A stretch of 64,000 bases of DNA from positions 124,001-188,000 of the forward strand of contig JABSQN010000001.1 in assembly GCA_013215825.1 (NCBI GenBank), read 5' to 3'. Each line of letters opens with the position of its first letter. Positions within the stretch are counted from its first letter, which is position 1. Source of the DNA: Piscirickettsiaceae bacterium. GTDB lineage: Bacteria > Pseudomonadota > Gammaproteobacteria > Nitrosococcales > Methylophagaceae. Below are positions 46,728 through 56,377 of this stretch, piece by piece. The position numbers and the translations under genes are program-made. The notes under the pieces are model-generated. The model made no database searches, was not told the origin of the DNA, and saw nothing but the letters and a program-made list of their open reading frames with translations.

Positions 46728-49463
46728 CTAATGTGCTTGCTCCCAATTTTCACCGGTATCAATGCTTATTTCTAGCGGTACATCTAGCTGTACCGCATTA
46801 GCCATAAACGCTTCAATGTGAGTTTTCGCCGTTTCAAGCAGTGCATTAGGCACTTCAAATACCAGTTCATCATGCACTTGCATAATCATGCGGATAGTAG
46901 GCTCAAACTGGTGTAACCATTGCTGAATATCAATCATTGCATGTTTGATTATGTCAGCGGCAGTGCCTTGCATGGGTGCATTAATCGCGGTACGTTCAGC
47001 ATATTGACGACGCATGCCATTGCTAGAATTAATTTCTGGTAAAAATAAACGTCGACCAAATAAGGTTTCAACATAACCATCGACTTTGGCTTGTTCTCGG
47101 GTGCTATTCATATATTTTTTCACACCCGGATAGCGGTCAAAATAGGTAGTCATATAATCAGCGGCTTGATGACGTTCAATGCCGAGTTGTTTGGATAAAC
47201 CATGGGCAGACATGCCATAAATCAGACCAAAGTTGATCGCCTTGGCGCTGCGTCGCTGATCGGTTGTCACATCATCAAGCGACACATTGAAAACCTCTGA
47301 TGCGGTATGACGATGAATATCTTCGCCAGCGGAAAAAGCGCTGAGTAAGCCTTCATCTTGTGACAAATGGGCCATAATACGTAATTCAATTTGCGAATAA
47401 TCAGCGGCCAGCAGGGTATATCCTTCAGATGCAACAAAGGCCTCACGAATACGACGGCCTTCTTCACTGCGAATCGGAATGTTTTGCAAGTTTGGATCTG
47501 AAGAGGACAAGCGCCCCGTTGCGGTAACGGCTTGATGGTATGAAGTATGAACTCGTCCAGTACTACGATTTACTTGTTCGGGCAAGCGGTCAGTATAGGT
47601 TGATTTTAGCTTGCTCAAACTACGATATTGCATAATGACTTGCGGTAATTCATAGCCATCATCAGCCAGCTCTTGCAAGACGGCCTCGGCAGTTGATGGC
47701 TGGCCTTTAGGTGTTTTCTTTAAAATAGGAAGTTCCAGTTTTTCATAGAGAATCGTGCCTAATTGTTTCGGCGATCCTAAGTTAAATTCTTCACCTGCAA
47801 TATCCCATGCTTGTTGTTCCAATTTATCTATTTTATGGCCAAGTTCATCACTTTGCTGTTGCAACATCCAAATATCAATATTAACGCCGTTACGTTCAAG
47901 GGTATTAATGACGGGCAATAAAGGCATTTCAAGTTCGGTATATACCTTTTCTAATTCTGGAATAGCCTGTAATTGTGGCCACAAGGTGTGATGAAGTTGT
48001 AATGTAATATCCGCATCTTCTGCGGCATAAGGTGATGCCTGTTCGAGATCAATTTGATTAAAGGTCAGTTGTTTTTTACCTTTGCCAGCAATGTCTTCAA
48101 AATGCACCGTAGTACGGCCGAGATATTTGTCTGCTAGCGAATCCATATCGTGACGTGTCGCTGTGCTATCTAATACATAAGATTGCAACATGGTGTCATG
48201 TTGAATTCCCTGTAAGTCGATGCCATGATTCAGCAGAATATGACGATCGTATTTAAGGTTTTGTCCTACCTTATATTGCTTAGGATCTTCCAATAATGGT
48301 TTAAATAAGGCGAGTACATGATCGCGATCTAATTGTTCCGGTGCGCCAATATAATCATGTGTTAGTGGCAAATAAGCGGCTTCCCCTGCAGTGATGCAGA
48401 AGGATAAACCGACAATACGTGCATCAAGGTAATTTAAGCTGGTGGTTTCAGTATCAAAGGAAAATAGCTCTGATTTTTCCAATGCTGATAGCCAATATTG
48501 TAGACGTTCTTCGGTTAATATCGTCTCGTAATGAGCTTCTATCTGTTTAGGAGGGGCTACGGTTGCGCTTGCTGAATTATTGCCGGTAGATAATTCTGAT
48601 ATCCAGTTCTTAAATTCCATTTCACTAAACAGCGTCAGCAACGCGTCATTATCTTGTGGATTATTGATGAGTTCATCAATCTGCATATCTAATTCCACAT
48701 CACATTTGATGGTGGCTAATAGGTAACTTAGTTCTGCCAGTTCTTTATGTTCTGCCAGTCTTTCAGGCATCTTTTTGGCACCGCGAAAGTCGAGCGAGCG
48801 TACAGCTTCTAGATCGTCATAAATCGCAGTGATGCCGTGTAAATTTTGTAGTAAACATAATGCTGTTTTCTCGCCGACACCCGGAACACCAGGAATGTTA
48901 TCTACTTTGTCGCCCATTAAGGCTAAATAGTCGATGATTAATTCAGGTGGCAGACCAAACTTATCTTTGACTCCGGCAATATCCATCACGGTTTCAGTCA
49001 TAGTATTAACCAAGGTGACATGTTGATTAACCAGTTGCGCCATGTCTTTATCCCCGGTACTAATAACGACATCAATACCTTTTTCAGTAGCTTGGTGCGC
49101 TAGCGTGCCGATAACATCATCTGCTTCCACACCTTTAACTGAGAGTAGAGGAAAGCCCATTGCGCAAACAATGTCATGAATGGGTTGTATTTGTGTGCGC
49201 AAATCATCTGGCATCGGTGGGCGTTGCGCTTTATATTCAGAGTAGATTTCGTCGCGGAATGTTTTGCCTTTGGCATCAAATATGACGGTGATATTGCTGG
49301 CGGGATAATCCTTTTGCAGACGGCGTAACATGGCGGTAACACCACGCACAGCTCCCGTCGGTTCACCAGCGGCATTACGTAAATCGGCTTTAAACATGGC
49401 ATGAAAAGCACGATAAAGATAAGACGAACCATCGACAAGGATTAATGGGGCAGTTTGTTTCAT
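46728..49463 (-). CDS. polA: DNA polymerase I
   Basis: PolA replaces RNA primers and fills repair gaps. The 911-residue protein has all three domains: 5' nuclease (LVDGSSYLYRAFHAM start; GVPGVGEKTA H3TH motif), 3'-5' exonuclease with the DxE site in FSFDTETTSLNY (so proofreading should be active), and polymerase motifs A (LLAADYSQIELRIMAHLS), B (RRSAKAINFGLIYGMS) and C (QVHDELVFE). Divergent from the DUF2782 gene, with about 90 bases between the two starts. Confidence 0.98.
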   Translation of the reverse strand: MKQTAPLILVDGSSYLYRAFHAMFKADLRNAAGEPTGAVRGVTAMLRRLQKDYPASNITVIFDAKGKTFRDEIYSEYKAQRPPMPDDLRTQIQPIHDIVCAMGFPLLSVKGVEADDVIGTLAHQATEKGIDVVISTGDKDMAQLVNQHVTLVNTMTETVMDIAGVKDKFGLPPELIIDYLALMGDKVDNIPGVPGVGEKTALCLLQNLHGITAIYDDLEAVRSLDFRGAKKMPERLAEHKELAELSYLLATIKCDVELDMQIDELINNPQDNDALLTLFSEMEFKNWISELSTGNNSASATVAPPKQIEAHYETILTEERLQYWLSALEKSELFSFDTETTSLNYLDARIVGLSFCITAGEAAYLPLTHDYIGAPEQLDRDHVLALFKPLLEDPKQYKVGQNLKYDRHILLNHGIDLQGIQHDTMLQSYVLDSTATRHDMDSLADKYLGRTTVHFEDIAGKGKKQLTFNQIDLEQASPYAAEDADITLQLHHTLWPQLQAIPELEKVYTELEMPLLPVINTLERNGVNIDIWMLQQQSDELGHKIDKLEQQAWDIAGEEFNLGSPKQLGTILYEKLELPILKKTPKGQPSTAEAVLQELADDGYELPQVIMQYRSLSKLKSTYTDRLPEQVNRSTGRVHTSYHQAVTATGRLSSSDPNLQNIPIRSEEGRRIREAFVASEGYTLLAADYSQIELRIMAHLSQDEGLLSAFSAGEDIHRHTASEVFNVSLDDVTTDQRRSAKAINFGLIYGMSAHGLSKQLGIERHQAADYMTTYFDRYPGVKKYMNSTREQAKVDGYVETLFGRRLFLPEINSSNGMRRQYAERTAINAPMQGTAADIIKHAMIDIQQWLHQFEPTIRMIMQVHDELVFEVPNALLETAKTHIEAFMANAVQLDVPLEISIDTGENWEQAH

Positions 49464-49555
49464 AAATTAGTCACTTTAAATATAGGGTATACATTGCTTT
49501 AATCATTTCACTGAAAATGCTATCGTTACCCTAAGTTTATACGGAGAACATTTTC

Positions 49556-49885
49556 ATGTTTAAGAATATTTTTACGCCTATTGTATGCGCAGTTGCATTA
49601 TTAATGACAGTGAATGTTTATGCGGCGGATATTGATACTCCACCTGTTTTGCCTGAACGGATGATGGATGGTGAAAGTATTGAACCAGAAGTAAATATTA
49701 TTCAAAAAGATGATCGCACTATTGAAGAATATCGCGCCAATGGTCAGCTGTATATGATTAAAGTTATTCCTGTTGTGGGCCCCGCTTATTATTATATTGA
49801 TTCAGATGGCGACGGTTCTTTGGAAACAGCGCGCCATGAGTTGTCAGGTCATATTGTACCTAACTGGATCTTATTTAAGTGGTAA
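49556..49885 (+). CDS. DUF2782 family exported protein
   Basis: The 109-residue protein has a signal peptide (cleavage near VYAAD), and the conserved DUF2782 core DRTIEEYRANGQLYMIKVIP followed by GPAYYYIDSDGDG. It is small and periplasmic or membrane-associated, with unknown function. The polA-DUF2782-thrB order is standard for this group; thrB starts 26 bases later. Confidence 0.93.
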   Translation: MFKNIFTPIVCAVALLMTVNVYAADIDTPPVLPERMMDGESIEPEVNIIQKDDRTIEEYRANGQLYMIKVIPVVGPAYYYIDSDGDGSLETARHELSGHIVPNWILFKW

Positions 49886-49911
49886 GCCACTGCTAATCCT
49901 GAGTCGTTTTA

Positions 49912-50850
49912 ATGTCTGTTTATACTGAAGTATCGCGCGAGCAATTGGTCGCGTTTTTAAGTGATTATGCTGTCGGAAAATTGGTGTCTTTTCAGGGCAT
50001 TAGCGATGGCATAGAAAATACCAATTATTTTGTGACCACGGAACAAGGCCAATTTGTTCTCACCGTGTTTGAACAACACGCGTTTGATGAACTGGGTTAT
50101 TTTCTTGATGTTATGACCTTCTTCTATCAGCAGGGTATTCCCTCTGCTCATCCTGCCGCGGATAAAAATGGCGATTATTTGAAAACATTGTGCGGCAAAC
50201 CCGCGGCATTAGTGATGCGTTTATCAGGTCGTGGCGTTAATGATGTTGCGACACTTGCACAATGCAAAATCATTGGTGATGTCTTGGGTAAAATGCACAT
50301 TGTCGGCAAAGAGTTTAGTGGCAAGCGAGTAACCCAGCGCGGACCAATCTGGCGGAAAGAGATGGCCAACACCGTGTTGCCATTACTCAGTGATGAATTG
50401 GCAGACATTTTACGAGAAGAGCTGGTTTTTCAAGCCAGTTATGCCAGCTTAGATATGCCTAAAGGTGTTACCCATTCTGATTTGTTCCGTGATAATGCCT
50501 TATTTGAGGACGATGAATTACAAGGTATTATTGATTTTTATTATGCCTGTGATGAATACTTACTTTACGATTTAGCAGTTGCAGTCAATGATTGGTGTGT
50601 TGATGAAAACGGTTTGATTGAGCACCAGCGTTATCAAGCACTGATGCATGGTTATTTAGACCACCGTGGTCTTACTGAAACTGAACAAGTTAGTTGGAAT
50701 TTAGTATTACGTGCGGCAGCATTACGCTTTTGGTTGTCACGTTTGCAAGATAAGCTTTTCCCACGTGAAGGTGAGTTAACCCAAATAAAAGATCCCGATG
50801 CCTTTTTAAAGATCCTTAAACAGCATCGCGCCAATGAAAATAAAGTTTAA
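49912..50850 (+). CDS. thrB: Homoserine kinase (ThrB, APH-fold type)
   Basis: ThrB phosphorylates homoserine in threonine synthesis. This 312-residue protein is the protein-kinase-like (Pseudomonas-type) form, not the GHMP form of E. coli. Cues: ISDGIENTNYFV at the nucleotide loop, GVTHSDLFRDNALF as catalytic loop and GIIDFYYACDEYLLYDLA for metal binding. It lies just before the LPS genes. Confidence 0.95.
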   Translation: MSVYTEVSREQLVAFLSDYAVGKLVSFQGISDGIENTNYFVTTEQGQFVLTVFEQHAFDELGYFLDVMTFFYQQGIPSAHPAADKNGDYLKTLCGKPAALVMRLSGRGVNDVATLAQCKIIGDVLGKMHIVGKEFSGKRVTQRGPIWRKEMANTVLPLLSDELADILREELVFQASYASLDMPKGVTHSDLFRDNALFEDDELQGIIDFYYACDEYLLYDLAVAVNDWCVDENGLIEHQRYQALMHGYLDHRGLTETEQVSWNLVLRAAALRFWLSRLQDKLFPREGELTQIKDPDAFLKILKQHRANENKV

Positions 50851-50869
50851 CGCTGTTTGATTTAACCTT

Positions 50870-51916
50870 ATGCGTGTTTTAATTATAAAACTCACCTCGA
50901 TGGGCGACTTAATGCATGCATTGCCTGCTATCACTGATGCGGCAACGGCTATTCCGAATATTGAGTTTGATTGGGTAGTTGATCAGGCTTTTGCAGATGT
51001 TCCCTTATGGCACCAAAATGTTAAACGCGTCATTAAAACTGCACATAGACAATGGCGCAAAGAGCCAATAACAGCGTGGAAAGATGGCCGTCTGCCACGC
51101 TTTTATCATGAATTGAATGCACATGATTATGATGTTGTGATTGACTTACAAAGTAATCTAAAAAGTGCCTTTGTATCATGGTTATCCAAAGCTGATGTTC
51201 ACGGCTTAGACAAAGAGTGTTGCCGTGAAAAGCCAGCATATTGGGCTTATAAATATCAGTACACGGTTAATACTCAGCAACATTCAATTGAAAAAATGCG
51301 TGAGTTAATGGCACAAGCACTCAACTATGCTATGCCAGAAAAGATGGCGGATTATGGTGTTGATTTAAGTGTTTATCCTTTACCAACGCTTGATTTTGAT
51401 TTGCCCGAAAAATATCTACTCTTTGTGCATAATGCCAGCTGGCTTACCAAGCTTTGGTCATTATCTTCATGGCAGACCTTAGTTAATAAAGCCGTAGAGC
51501 AAGGATATTCGGTACTTTTACCCTGTGGTAATGATGAAGAATTCCAACGCGCACAGCAGATCGCCAGCGTTAATCCACAGGCATATGCCTTGCCACGCTT
51601 ATCACTCAATGAGGTTGCCGCAATTACGCATCATGCAAAAGGTGCGGTATGTAGTGATACTGGCTTGGCGCATTTAGCTGCTTTAGATGGCTTGCCAGCA
51701 GTAACTATCTATGGTGCAACAGACACCAAATTGATTGGCACTTACGGCAAAAATCAAGCTCATATTACTAGTGATTTTGAGTGTTCTCCCTGCTACAAAC
51801 GACAATGTCCGTTGGAACAATCATCAAATGGCGCCCCCGTGTGCATGGATAATATTGCTGTTGAAGATGTCTGGTGTAAACTAGAAAAACTTATCTCCTC
51901 TGCCGCTAAAGAATAG
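50870..51916 (+). CDS. waaC: LPS heptosyltransferase I
   Basis: WaaC adds the first heptose to Kdo2-lipid A at the cytoplasmic face of the inner membrane. The 348-residue GT9 enzyme opens with RVLIIKLTSMGDLMHALPA and has the heptose-binding GAVCSDTGLAHLAALDG and YGATDTKLIG motifs. hldE, which supplies the activated heptose, starts seven bases later. Confidence 0.95.
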   Translation: MRVLIIKLTSMGDLMHALPAITDAATAIPNIEFDWVVDQAFADVPLWHQNVKRVIKTAHRQWRKEPITAWKDGRLPRFYHELNAHDYDVVIDLQSNLKSAFVSWLSKADVHGLDKECCREKPAYWAYKYQYTVNTQQHSIEKMRELMAQALNYAMPEKMADYGVDLSVYPLPTLDFDLPEKYLLFVHNASWLTKLWSLSSWQTLVNKAVEQGYSVLLPCGNDEEFQRAQQIASVNPQAYALPRLSLNEVAAITHHAKGAVCSDTGLAHLAALDGLPAVTIYGATDTKLIGTYGKNQAHITSDFECSPCYKRQCPLEQSSNGAPVCMDNIAVEDVWCKLEKLISSAAKE

Positions 51917-51922
51917 AGACTT

Positions 51923-53368
51923 ATGAAACAAACATTCCCACAATTCCATAATGCACAGGTGTTAGTGATTGGCGACTTGATGCTTGATCGTTTTTATCAT
52001 GGTAAAGCCAGCCGAATTTCACCTGAAGCGCCTGTTCCAATAGTGAATGTTGAGCGAATAGAAGATATTCCTGGTGGTGCGGCCAATGTGGCGATGAATA
52101 TCGCATCCTTAGGTGCCACAAGTCATCTTAGCGGCATCACAGGCTTAGATAGTGCGGCAGACACCTTAAAACAGCGTTTAAATTCTGTCGGTGTCAACTG
52201 TGCATTTCATCATTCAGCTATCACTGGCACCATCATCAAACAACGTGTGATTAGCAATCATCAGCAATTATTACGTATGGATTTTGAATCCCCTTTTGCT
52301 GAAAATGAATGGTTGGGGCTCAAAGCGATGGTTGAACCTTTAATGGCAACCGCATCGATTATGGTGTTATCCGACTACAATAAAGGCACATTGATTGATC
52401 CGCAATATTGGATTAATGTGGCAAGACAGCACAATATGACTGTTTTAGTTGATCCTAAAGGTGATGACTTTACTAAATATCGTGGTGCAGATCTGCTTAC
52501 GCCCAATATGACTGAATTTGAAGCGGTGGTGGGCAAGGTTAATTCCGAAGCAGAGTTAATCGAAAAAGCTCAGAAATTAATCGATCAACTTGATATTAAA
52601 GCCTTATTAATTACCCGTAGCGAACATGGCATGTCATTGATTCGCAAAGAACGACCAGAATTTCATTTGCCAGCTATTGCCAAAGAAATTGCTGATGTAA
52701 CAGGGGCGGGTGATACCGTTATTTCAACCCTGGCCGCCACATTAGCCGCAGGTGAGGACTTAGAAAAAGCCGTTACCTTAGCCAATGTCGCCGCCAGTAT
52801 TGTGGTCAGCAAATTAGGAACCGCAACGGTGAGTGGCCCTGAGCTACAAGTTGAATATCAACGTCACCAAGGTACTAATAATACCGATCACAGTATTGCT
52901 GGTGTCGTTTCGGTGGAACAGCTCAAATTAGCGGTTGAACAAGCCAAACAACGCGGTGAAAAAGTGGTATTCACCAATGGTTGTTTTGATATTTTACATG
53001 CCGGTCATGTGGCCTATTTAGAGCAAGCCAGAGCGCAAGGTGATCGTCTAGTGCTTGCCATTAATACCGATGCATCGGTTAGCAAGCTTAAAGGTCCTGG
53101 TCGACCGATTAACTCTGCAGAACGTCGCCTAGCCGTTTTAGCAGGCTTGGCTTCTATTGATTGGGTTACCTGTTTTGACGGAGACACCCCTGAAGCCTTA
53201 TTGCGTGAAATTCAGCCCGATATTTTGGTCAAGGGTGGTGATTACGATAAAAAAGGCGTGGTCGGCTGGGAGATTGTTGAAGGCTATGGTGGCGAGGTTA
53301 AAGTCATGGGCATGACACCTAATTGCTCTACGACGGCTATTGTTGAAAAGATTAATAAGGGAAAATAA
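51923..53368 (+). CDS. hldE: Bifunctional heptose kinase / adenylyltransferase HldE
   Basis: HldE performs two steps of ADP-heptose synthesis. The 481-residue fusion has an N-terminal ribokinase-like heptose-7-phosphate kinase (residues 1-320; IPGGAANVAMN, DVTGAGDTVISTLAA) and a C-terminal nucleotidyltransferase (from about 345; FTNGCFDILHAGHV). Both active sites look intact. It works with GmhA, which lies about 3 kb away on the opposite strand. Downstream comes a foreign-looking phospholipase-D gene. Confidence 0.97.
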   Translation: MKQTFPQFHNAQVLVIGDLMLDRFYHGKASRISPEAPVPIVNVERIEDIPGGAANVAMNIASLGATSHLSGITGLDSAADTLKQRLNSVGVNCAFHHSAITGTIIKQRVISNHQQLLRMDFESPFAENEWLGLKAMVEPLMATASIMVLSDYNKGTLIDPQYWINVARQHNMTVLVDPKGDDFTKYRGADLLTPNMTEFEAVVGKVNSEAELIEKAQKLIDQLDIKALLITRSEHGMSLIRKERPEFHLPAIAKEIADVTGAGDTVISTLAATLAAGEDLEKAVTLANVAASIVVSKLGTATVSGPELQVEYQRHQGTNNTDHSIAGVVSVEQLKLAVEQAKQRGEKVVFTNGCFDILHAGHVAYLEQARAQGDRLVLAINTDASVSKLKGPGRPINSAERRLAVLAGLASIDWVTCFDGDTPEALLREIQPDILVKGGDYDKKGVVGWEIVEGYGGEVKVMGMTPNCSTTAIVEKINKGK

Positions 53369-53399
53369 TTTTAGCTAAGTAATGTACAAGGAAAAGTAG

Positions 53400-54107
53400 A
53401 TGGCAAAATTTTTAAATACAAGTGCAACAAATTACTTCTTAGAAGATCTTATAAAATCTGCCCAAGATCGACTTATATTAATAAGTCCATTCTTGAAGCT
53501 AAATGATCGAATAAAAGAATTATTAGAAGATAAAAACAGGCTCAAAATTGATGTCAGAATTATCTATGGAAAAAGTGAACTTCACAATGATGAAATTAGT
53601 TGGCTTAGCGAATTAACCTATATTAGAACCAGTTTTTGCAAAAATCTTCATGCTAAATGTTACATGAATGAAGAGAATTGTATTATTACGAGTTTAAACC
53701 TGTATGAATTTAGTCAAGTCAATAATAATGAAATGGGTGTTGCTGTTTCTCGGTTAGATGATCCAGATCTATATCGAGATGCTTATGAAGAAGCTCAGAG
53801 AATTATTCGAATTAGTGATGAAGTGAGAATTTCAGTTGAAAAAATAACTCCTAGTTCCGGTAAAAAAGAGAAAGTTAGCCCAGAAGAAATAGAAGGGAAT
53901 AGTAAGCTTACTACATCAAAATTGGCCAAAAAATTAGGTATGAAAACGGATCAATTGATGACTGAATTAGTATCGAAGGAATTTATAAAAATAAGCGATG
54001 GAAAAGAAGAGCTGACAGACAAAGGTAAGAATAGTGGTGGTGAAAGTAAAAAAAGCCGATATGGAAGTGGAAGTTATTTTTTATGGGATAAAGATCTGTC
54101 TTTATAG
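53400..54107 (+). CDS. Phospholipase-D-fold protein with a C-terminal winged-helix-like domain
   Basis: The 235-residue protein has one PLD half-site, HAKCYMNEENCIITSLNL (His84, Lys86), so a dimer would form the active site, as in Nuc/BfiI-type nucleases. No signal peptide or membrane segment is present, which favours a cytoplasmic role, possibly on nucleic acid. A charged linker leads to residues 165-235, which resemble a small DNA-binding module (LTTSKLAKKLGMKTDQLMTE) and end with SYFLWDKDLSL, as in some phage or antirepressor-like proteins. The gene is richer in A and T than the LPS genes around it and is followed by palindromic repeats, suggesting import. Function unproven. Confidence 0.75.
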   Translation: MAKFLNTSATNYFLEDLIKSAQDRLILISPFLKLNDRIKELLEDKNRLKIDVRIIYGKSELHNDEISWLSELTYIRTSFCKNLHAKCYMNEENCIITSLNLYEFSQVNNNEMGVAVSRLDDPDLYRDAYEEAQRIIRISDEVRISVEKITPSSGKKEKVSPEEIEGNSKLTTSKLAKKLGMKTDQLMTELVSKEFIKISDGKEELTDKGKNSGGESKKSRYGSGSYFLWDKDLSL

Positions 54108-54138
54108 CGAACATTTATTCTCTGCCGCTGGGCGTTCA

Positions 54139-54162
54139 TTTCTTTTGCGTGTCCAAAAGAAA
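54139..54162. repeat. Palindrome tttcttttg/caaaagaaa
   Basis: A perfect 9-bp inverted repeat with a six-base spacer lies just after the phospholipase-D-like gene. Similar dispersed sequences are common between genes in other gammaproteobacteria, but only one copy is recognised in this window. Confidence 0.6.
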
Positions 54163-54189
54163 CAGAACCAAAGAAAAAGGCACTCGGCA

Positions 54190-54300
54190 TTATCGCTTAT
54201 CCCTAAGCAAAACTTATTTTACGGATGTGGGAAATAATTCGCTACGCTCAAACACTTTCCCACTTTTATCCGAAAAATAGGCTTTGCTTAGGGGCGATAA
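54190..54300. repeat. Long imperfect inverted repeat, about 45-base arms
   Basis: Left arm 54190-54234 and right arm 54256-54300 are reverse complements apart from a few substitutions and small gaps (ttatcgc, cctaagcaaa, cggat and tgggaaa blocks match in order). The spacer is 21 bases. The whole can fold into one large hairpin of a non-autonomous mobile element type. No transposase is present. Confidence 0.7.
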
Positions 54301-54323
54301 AAACGAGATTAAAAAACGTCGTC

Positions 54324-54348
54324 ATTCCCGCATGCTTTTAGCGGGAAT
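54324..54348. repeat. REP-like palindrome attcccgc/gcgggaat
   Basis: An 8-bp perfect stem with a nine-base loop lies inside cgtcattcccgc and agcgggaatcta, the widespread gammaproteobacterial gtcattcccgc-type dispersed repeat. It lies 30 bases from the end of the aldo/keto reductase gene and might also stabilise its mRNA. Confidence 0.7.
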
Positions 54349-54378
54349 CTATTAGAATCATTCTCTGTGGTGAAAATC

Positions 54379-55176
54379 CTATTTTGTACTTAAAGCTATA
54401 CTTACTTTAGCCACATTATCTTTAAGATGTTTAGGATTAATCGTACCTATAATAATGCTACTAACCGCTGGATTGCTATAAATTAGGTTGAAGTTCTCTT
54501 GTGCACTATCAGGCGTTAAATGCCCACTCGCCAGTGCTTTTTTAATAAAGATGCCTTTATTATCAATTGTGGCTTGGTCTAATACCGCTTGTTCTTGTTG
54601 ATAGTCTAGGTTGTGCATGACCATGGCTAGATCGGATTGTTGTAGGGCTAATAGGCCACCTTCAACGGTTTTGGTGGACATGCCGGTGGCACGAATAAGA
54701 CCTTGTTGTTTGAGGTCTGCTAGGACTTCTAATGCGCCTTGTTCTATAATTTGTTTATCATTGCCATCGGAATGAATTAAGACAATGTCTAACACTTCTC
54801 GCTTTAAGTTTTTTAGGCTTTGATGAATGCTGGCGGTGATAAATTCTGGGCTGAAGTCGTAGTGGGATTCACCGGTGTCTGCATCAAAGGTTTCGCCTAC
54901 TTTGGTGGCGATGATCCAGTCATTCGCTTGTTTGTTTAATAAATGACCTAAGCGTTGTTCACTGTTGCCATAGGCGGGAGCGGTGTCGAGTAGGTTGATC
55001 CCTAAATCCCATGCCTGAGTGAATAAGTTTTGTACTTGCGTATCATCGGGTATTTTAAAGCTGTCAGGGTATTTTACGGCAGTATTACGGCCAATTTTTA
55101 CGGTGCCCAAGCCAAGTGGTGATACGGCGATACCGGTTTGTGCAATGTATTTTCGTTGGTTTAAATAGAGGCTCAT
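54379..55176 (-). CDS. Aldo/keto reductase family protein
   Basis: The 265-residue protein has a TIM-barrel AKR fold with the motifs LGLGTVKIGRN, NLLDTAPAYGNSEQRLG (active-site Asp and Tyr), TKVG (Lys) and VLIHSDGND (His), so it is likely an active NADPH-dependent reductase. The substrate is unknown. Its start overlaps the preceding oxidoreductase gene by four bases, and the pair follows gmhA, so a sugar- or LPS-linked reaction is possible (inference). Confidence 0.88.
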   Translation of the reverse strand: MSLYLNQRKYIAQTGIAVSPLGLGTVKIGRNTAVKYPDSFKIPDDTQVQNLFTQAWDLGINLLDTAPAYGNSEQRLGHLLNKQANDWIIATKVGETFDADTGESHYDFSPEFITASIHQSLKNLKREVLDIVLIHSDGNDKQIIEQGALEVLADLKQQGLIRATGMSTKTVEGGLLALQQSDLAMVMHNLDYQQEQAVLDQATIDNKGIFIKKALASGHLTPDSAQENFNLIYSNPAVSSIIIGTINPKHLKDNVAKVSIALSTK

Positions 55177-56366
55177 TTAAATGCAATATCCCATAATGGC
55201 TTACCTATGGTTGCTTGCGGTAATGTGGGGGTGGAATGTTCATTGGCGACAAGGTTTTGTATTATTAATGCGTCAATAACTTTATCGGCCAAATCAGGAG
55301 CTAAAGCGAGTTTAGTGGGCCAGGCAATATGAATATTATTTTTTGATTCGACAAAAGCAGTATCAGGGCGAGATAGAGCAGATTGCTTGGGTTCTGCTCG
55401 GTTGATGGTATGGCTAGCCCACTTTAATTCGGGAAAATCGAACCATGGCAGGATATCGTGCAATAATCTTTGTGCTTCTTGGCTTATATCCGCCAACGAT
55501 TTACCAACACCTTGTTCGGCAATATTGCCGCCAATATACCAAACCGTATTGCCATTTTCGTCGAAATGGCTGGTAATGGTAGCGATTGGTTTGGAGCCGG
55601 AACCTAAACTATGGGCATAAATGGCCGGTAAGGCTTGCTTGGGATCCTTGGCCTTGCATAACACCATTTGCAAAGGACGGCGTTGCATTTTAGGTTTTTT
55701 GATCGCCAAGGTATCAAGTAATGCCTGATTACCTTCGCCAGCTGTTAATACAAATTGTTGCGCTTGAATTTTATATTCGCCAATTTGGATTGATTGTACG
55801 CCATGGGTATTTTGTTGCCAGGTGATTTCAGACTCGCTAGGAATTTGTAAAATACGATCTTGCCAAGGCTGAACTAAGCATCGCAACACCGAAGGAATAT
55901 CTAATACCGGCTCTTCAAGGCGATAAAGTGCGCCTTTGAAATCAGGGTGTTGAAATAATGGAGGACGTTCCGGTTTTGCCACGGTTTGCATGCGACTACT
56001 AAGTGCTTTGCTAGCAAAAAATGAGACCATTTTTGAGGATAACTTTTCTTGCGACCACATTAATTGATGATCAGAAAAGACTTTAACTTGGCTTAAATCA
56101 ACCTCACCCGTTCCCTTTAAACAGGCTTGCCAGCGCGCCGGCATAGCACCAATGGCCTGAGTGGCTTTTGATAAAATACCGTTAAGGGCATATTTAGTAC
56201 CGCCATGAATAATACCTTGAGAACTTAGCGTTTGTGCATTACCTATGGTGTTATTTTCTAATAATAATGCGTGGAAGCCCATATTGTTCAATCGATTATG
56301 CAGCCATAATCCGGCGATGCCCGCGCCGATAATGACGACATCTGTTGTTATAAGCTGTTGAGTCAT
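55173..56366 (-). CDS. FAD-dependent oxidoreductase (DAO family)
   Basis: The 397-residue protein starts with the dinucleotide-binding motif VVIIGAGIAGLWLHNRL and a GIIHGGTKYAL segment, and ends with typical DAO-family strands. It likely oxidises an amine or hydroxy acid with FAD; the substrate is not predictable. The gene starts 11 bases after gmhA and overlaps the reductase gene, so the three form one transcript. No membrane segment. Confidence 0.82.
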   Translation of the reverse strand: MTQQLITTDVVIIGAGIAGLWLHNRLNNMGFHALLLENNTIGNAQTLSSQGIIHGGTKYALNGILSKATQAIGAMPARWQACLKGTGEVDLSQVKVFSDHQLMWSQEKLSSKMVSFFASKALSSRMQTVAKPERPPLFQHPDFKGALYRLEEPVLDIPSVLRCLVQPWQDRILQIPSESEITWQQNTHGVQSIQIGEYKIQAQQFVLTAGEGNQALLDTLAIKKPKMQRRPLQMVLCKAKDPKQALPAIYAHSLGSGSKPIATITSHFDENGNTVWYIGGNIAEQGVGKSLADISQEAQRLLHDILPWFDFPELKWASHTINRAEPKQSALSRPDTAFVESKNNIHIAWPTKLALAPDLADKVIDALIIQNLVANEHSTPTLPQATIGKPLWDIAFK

Positions 56367-56377
56367 TCTTAATTTAA

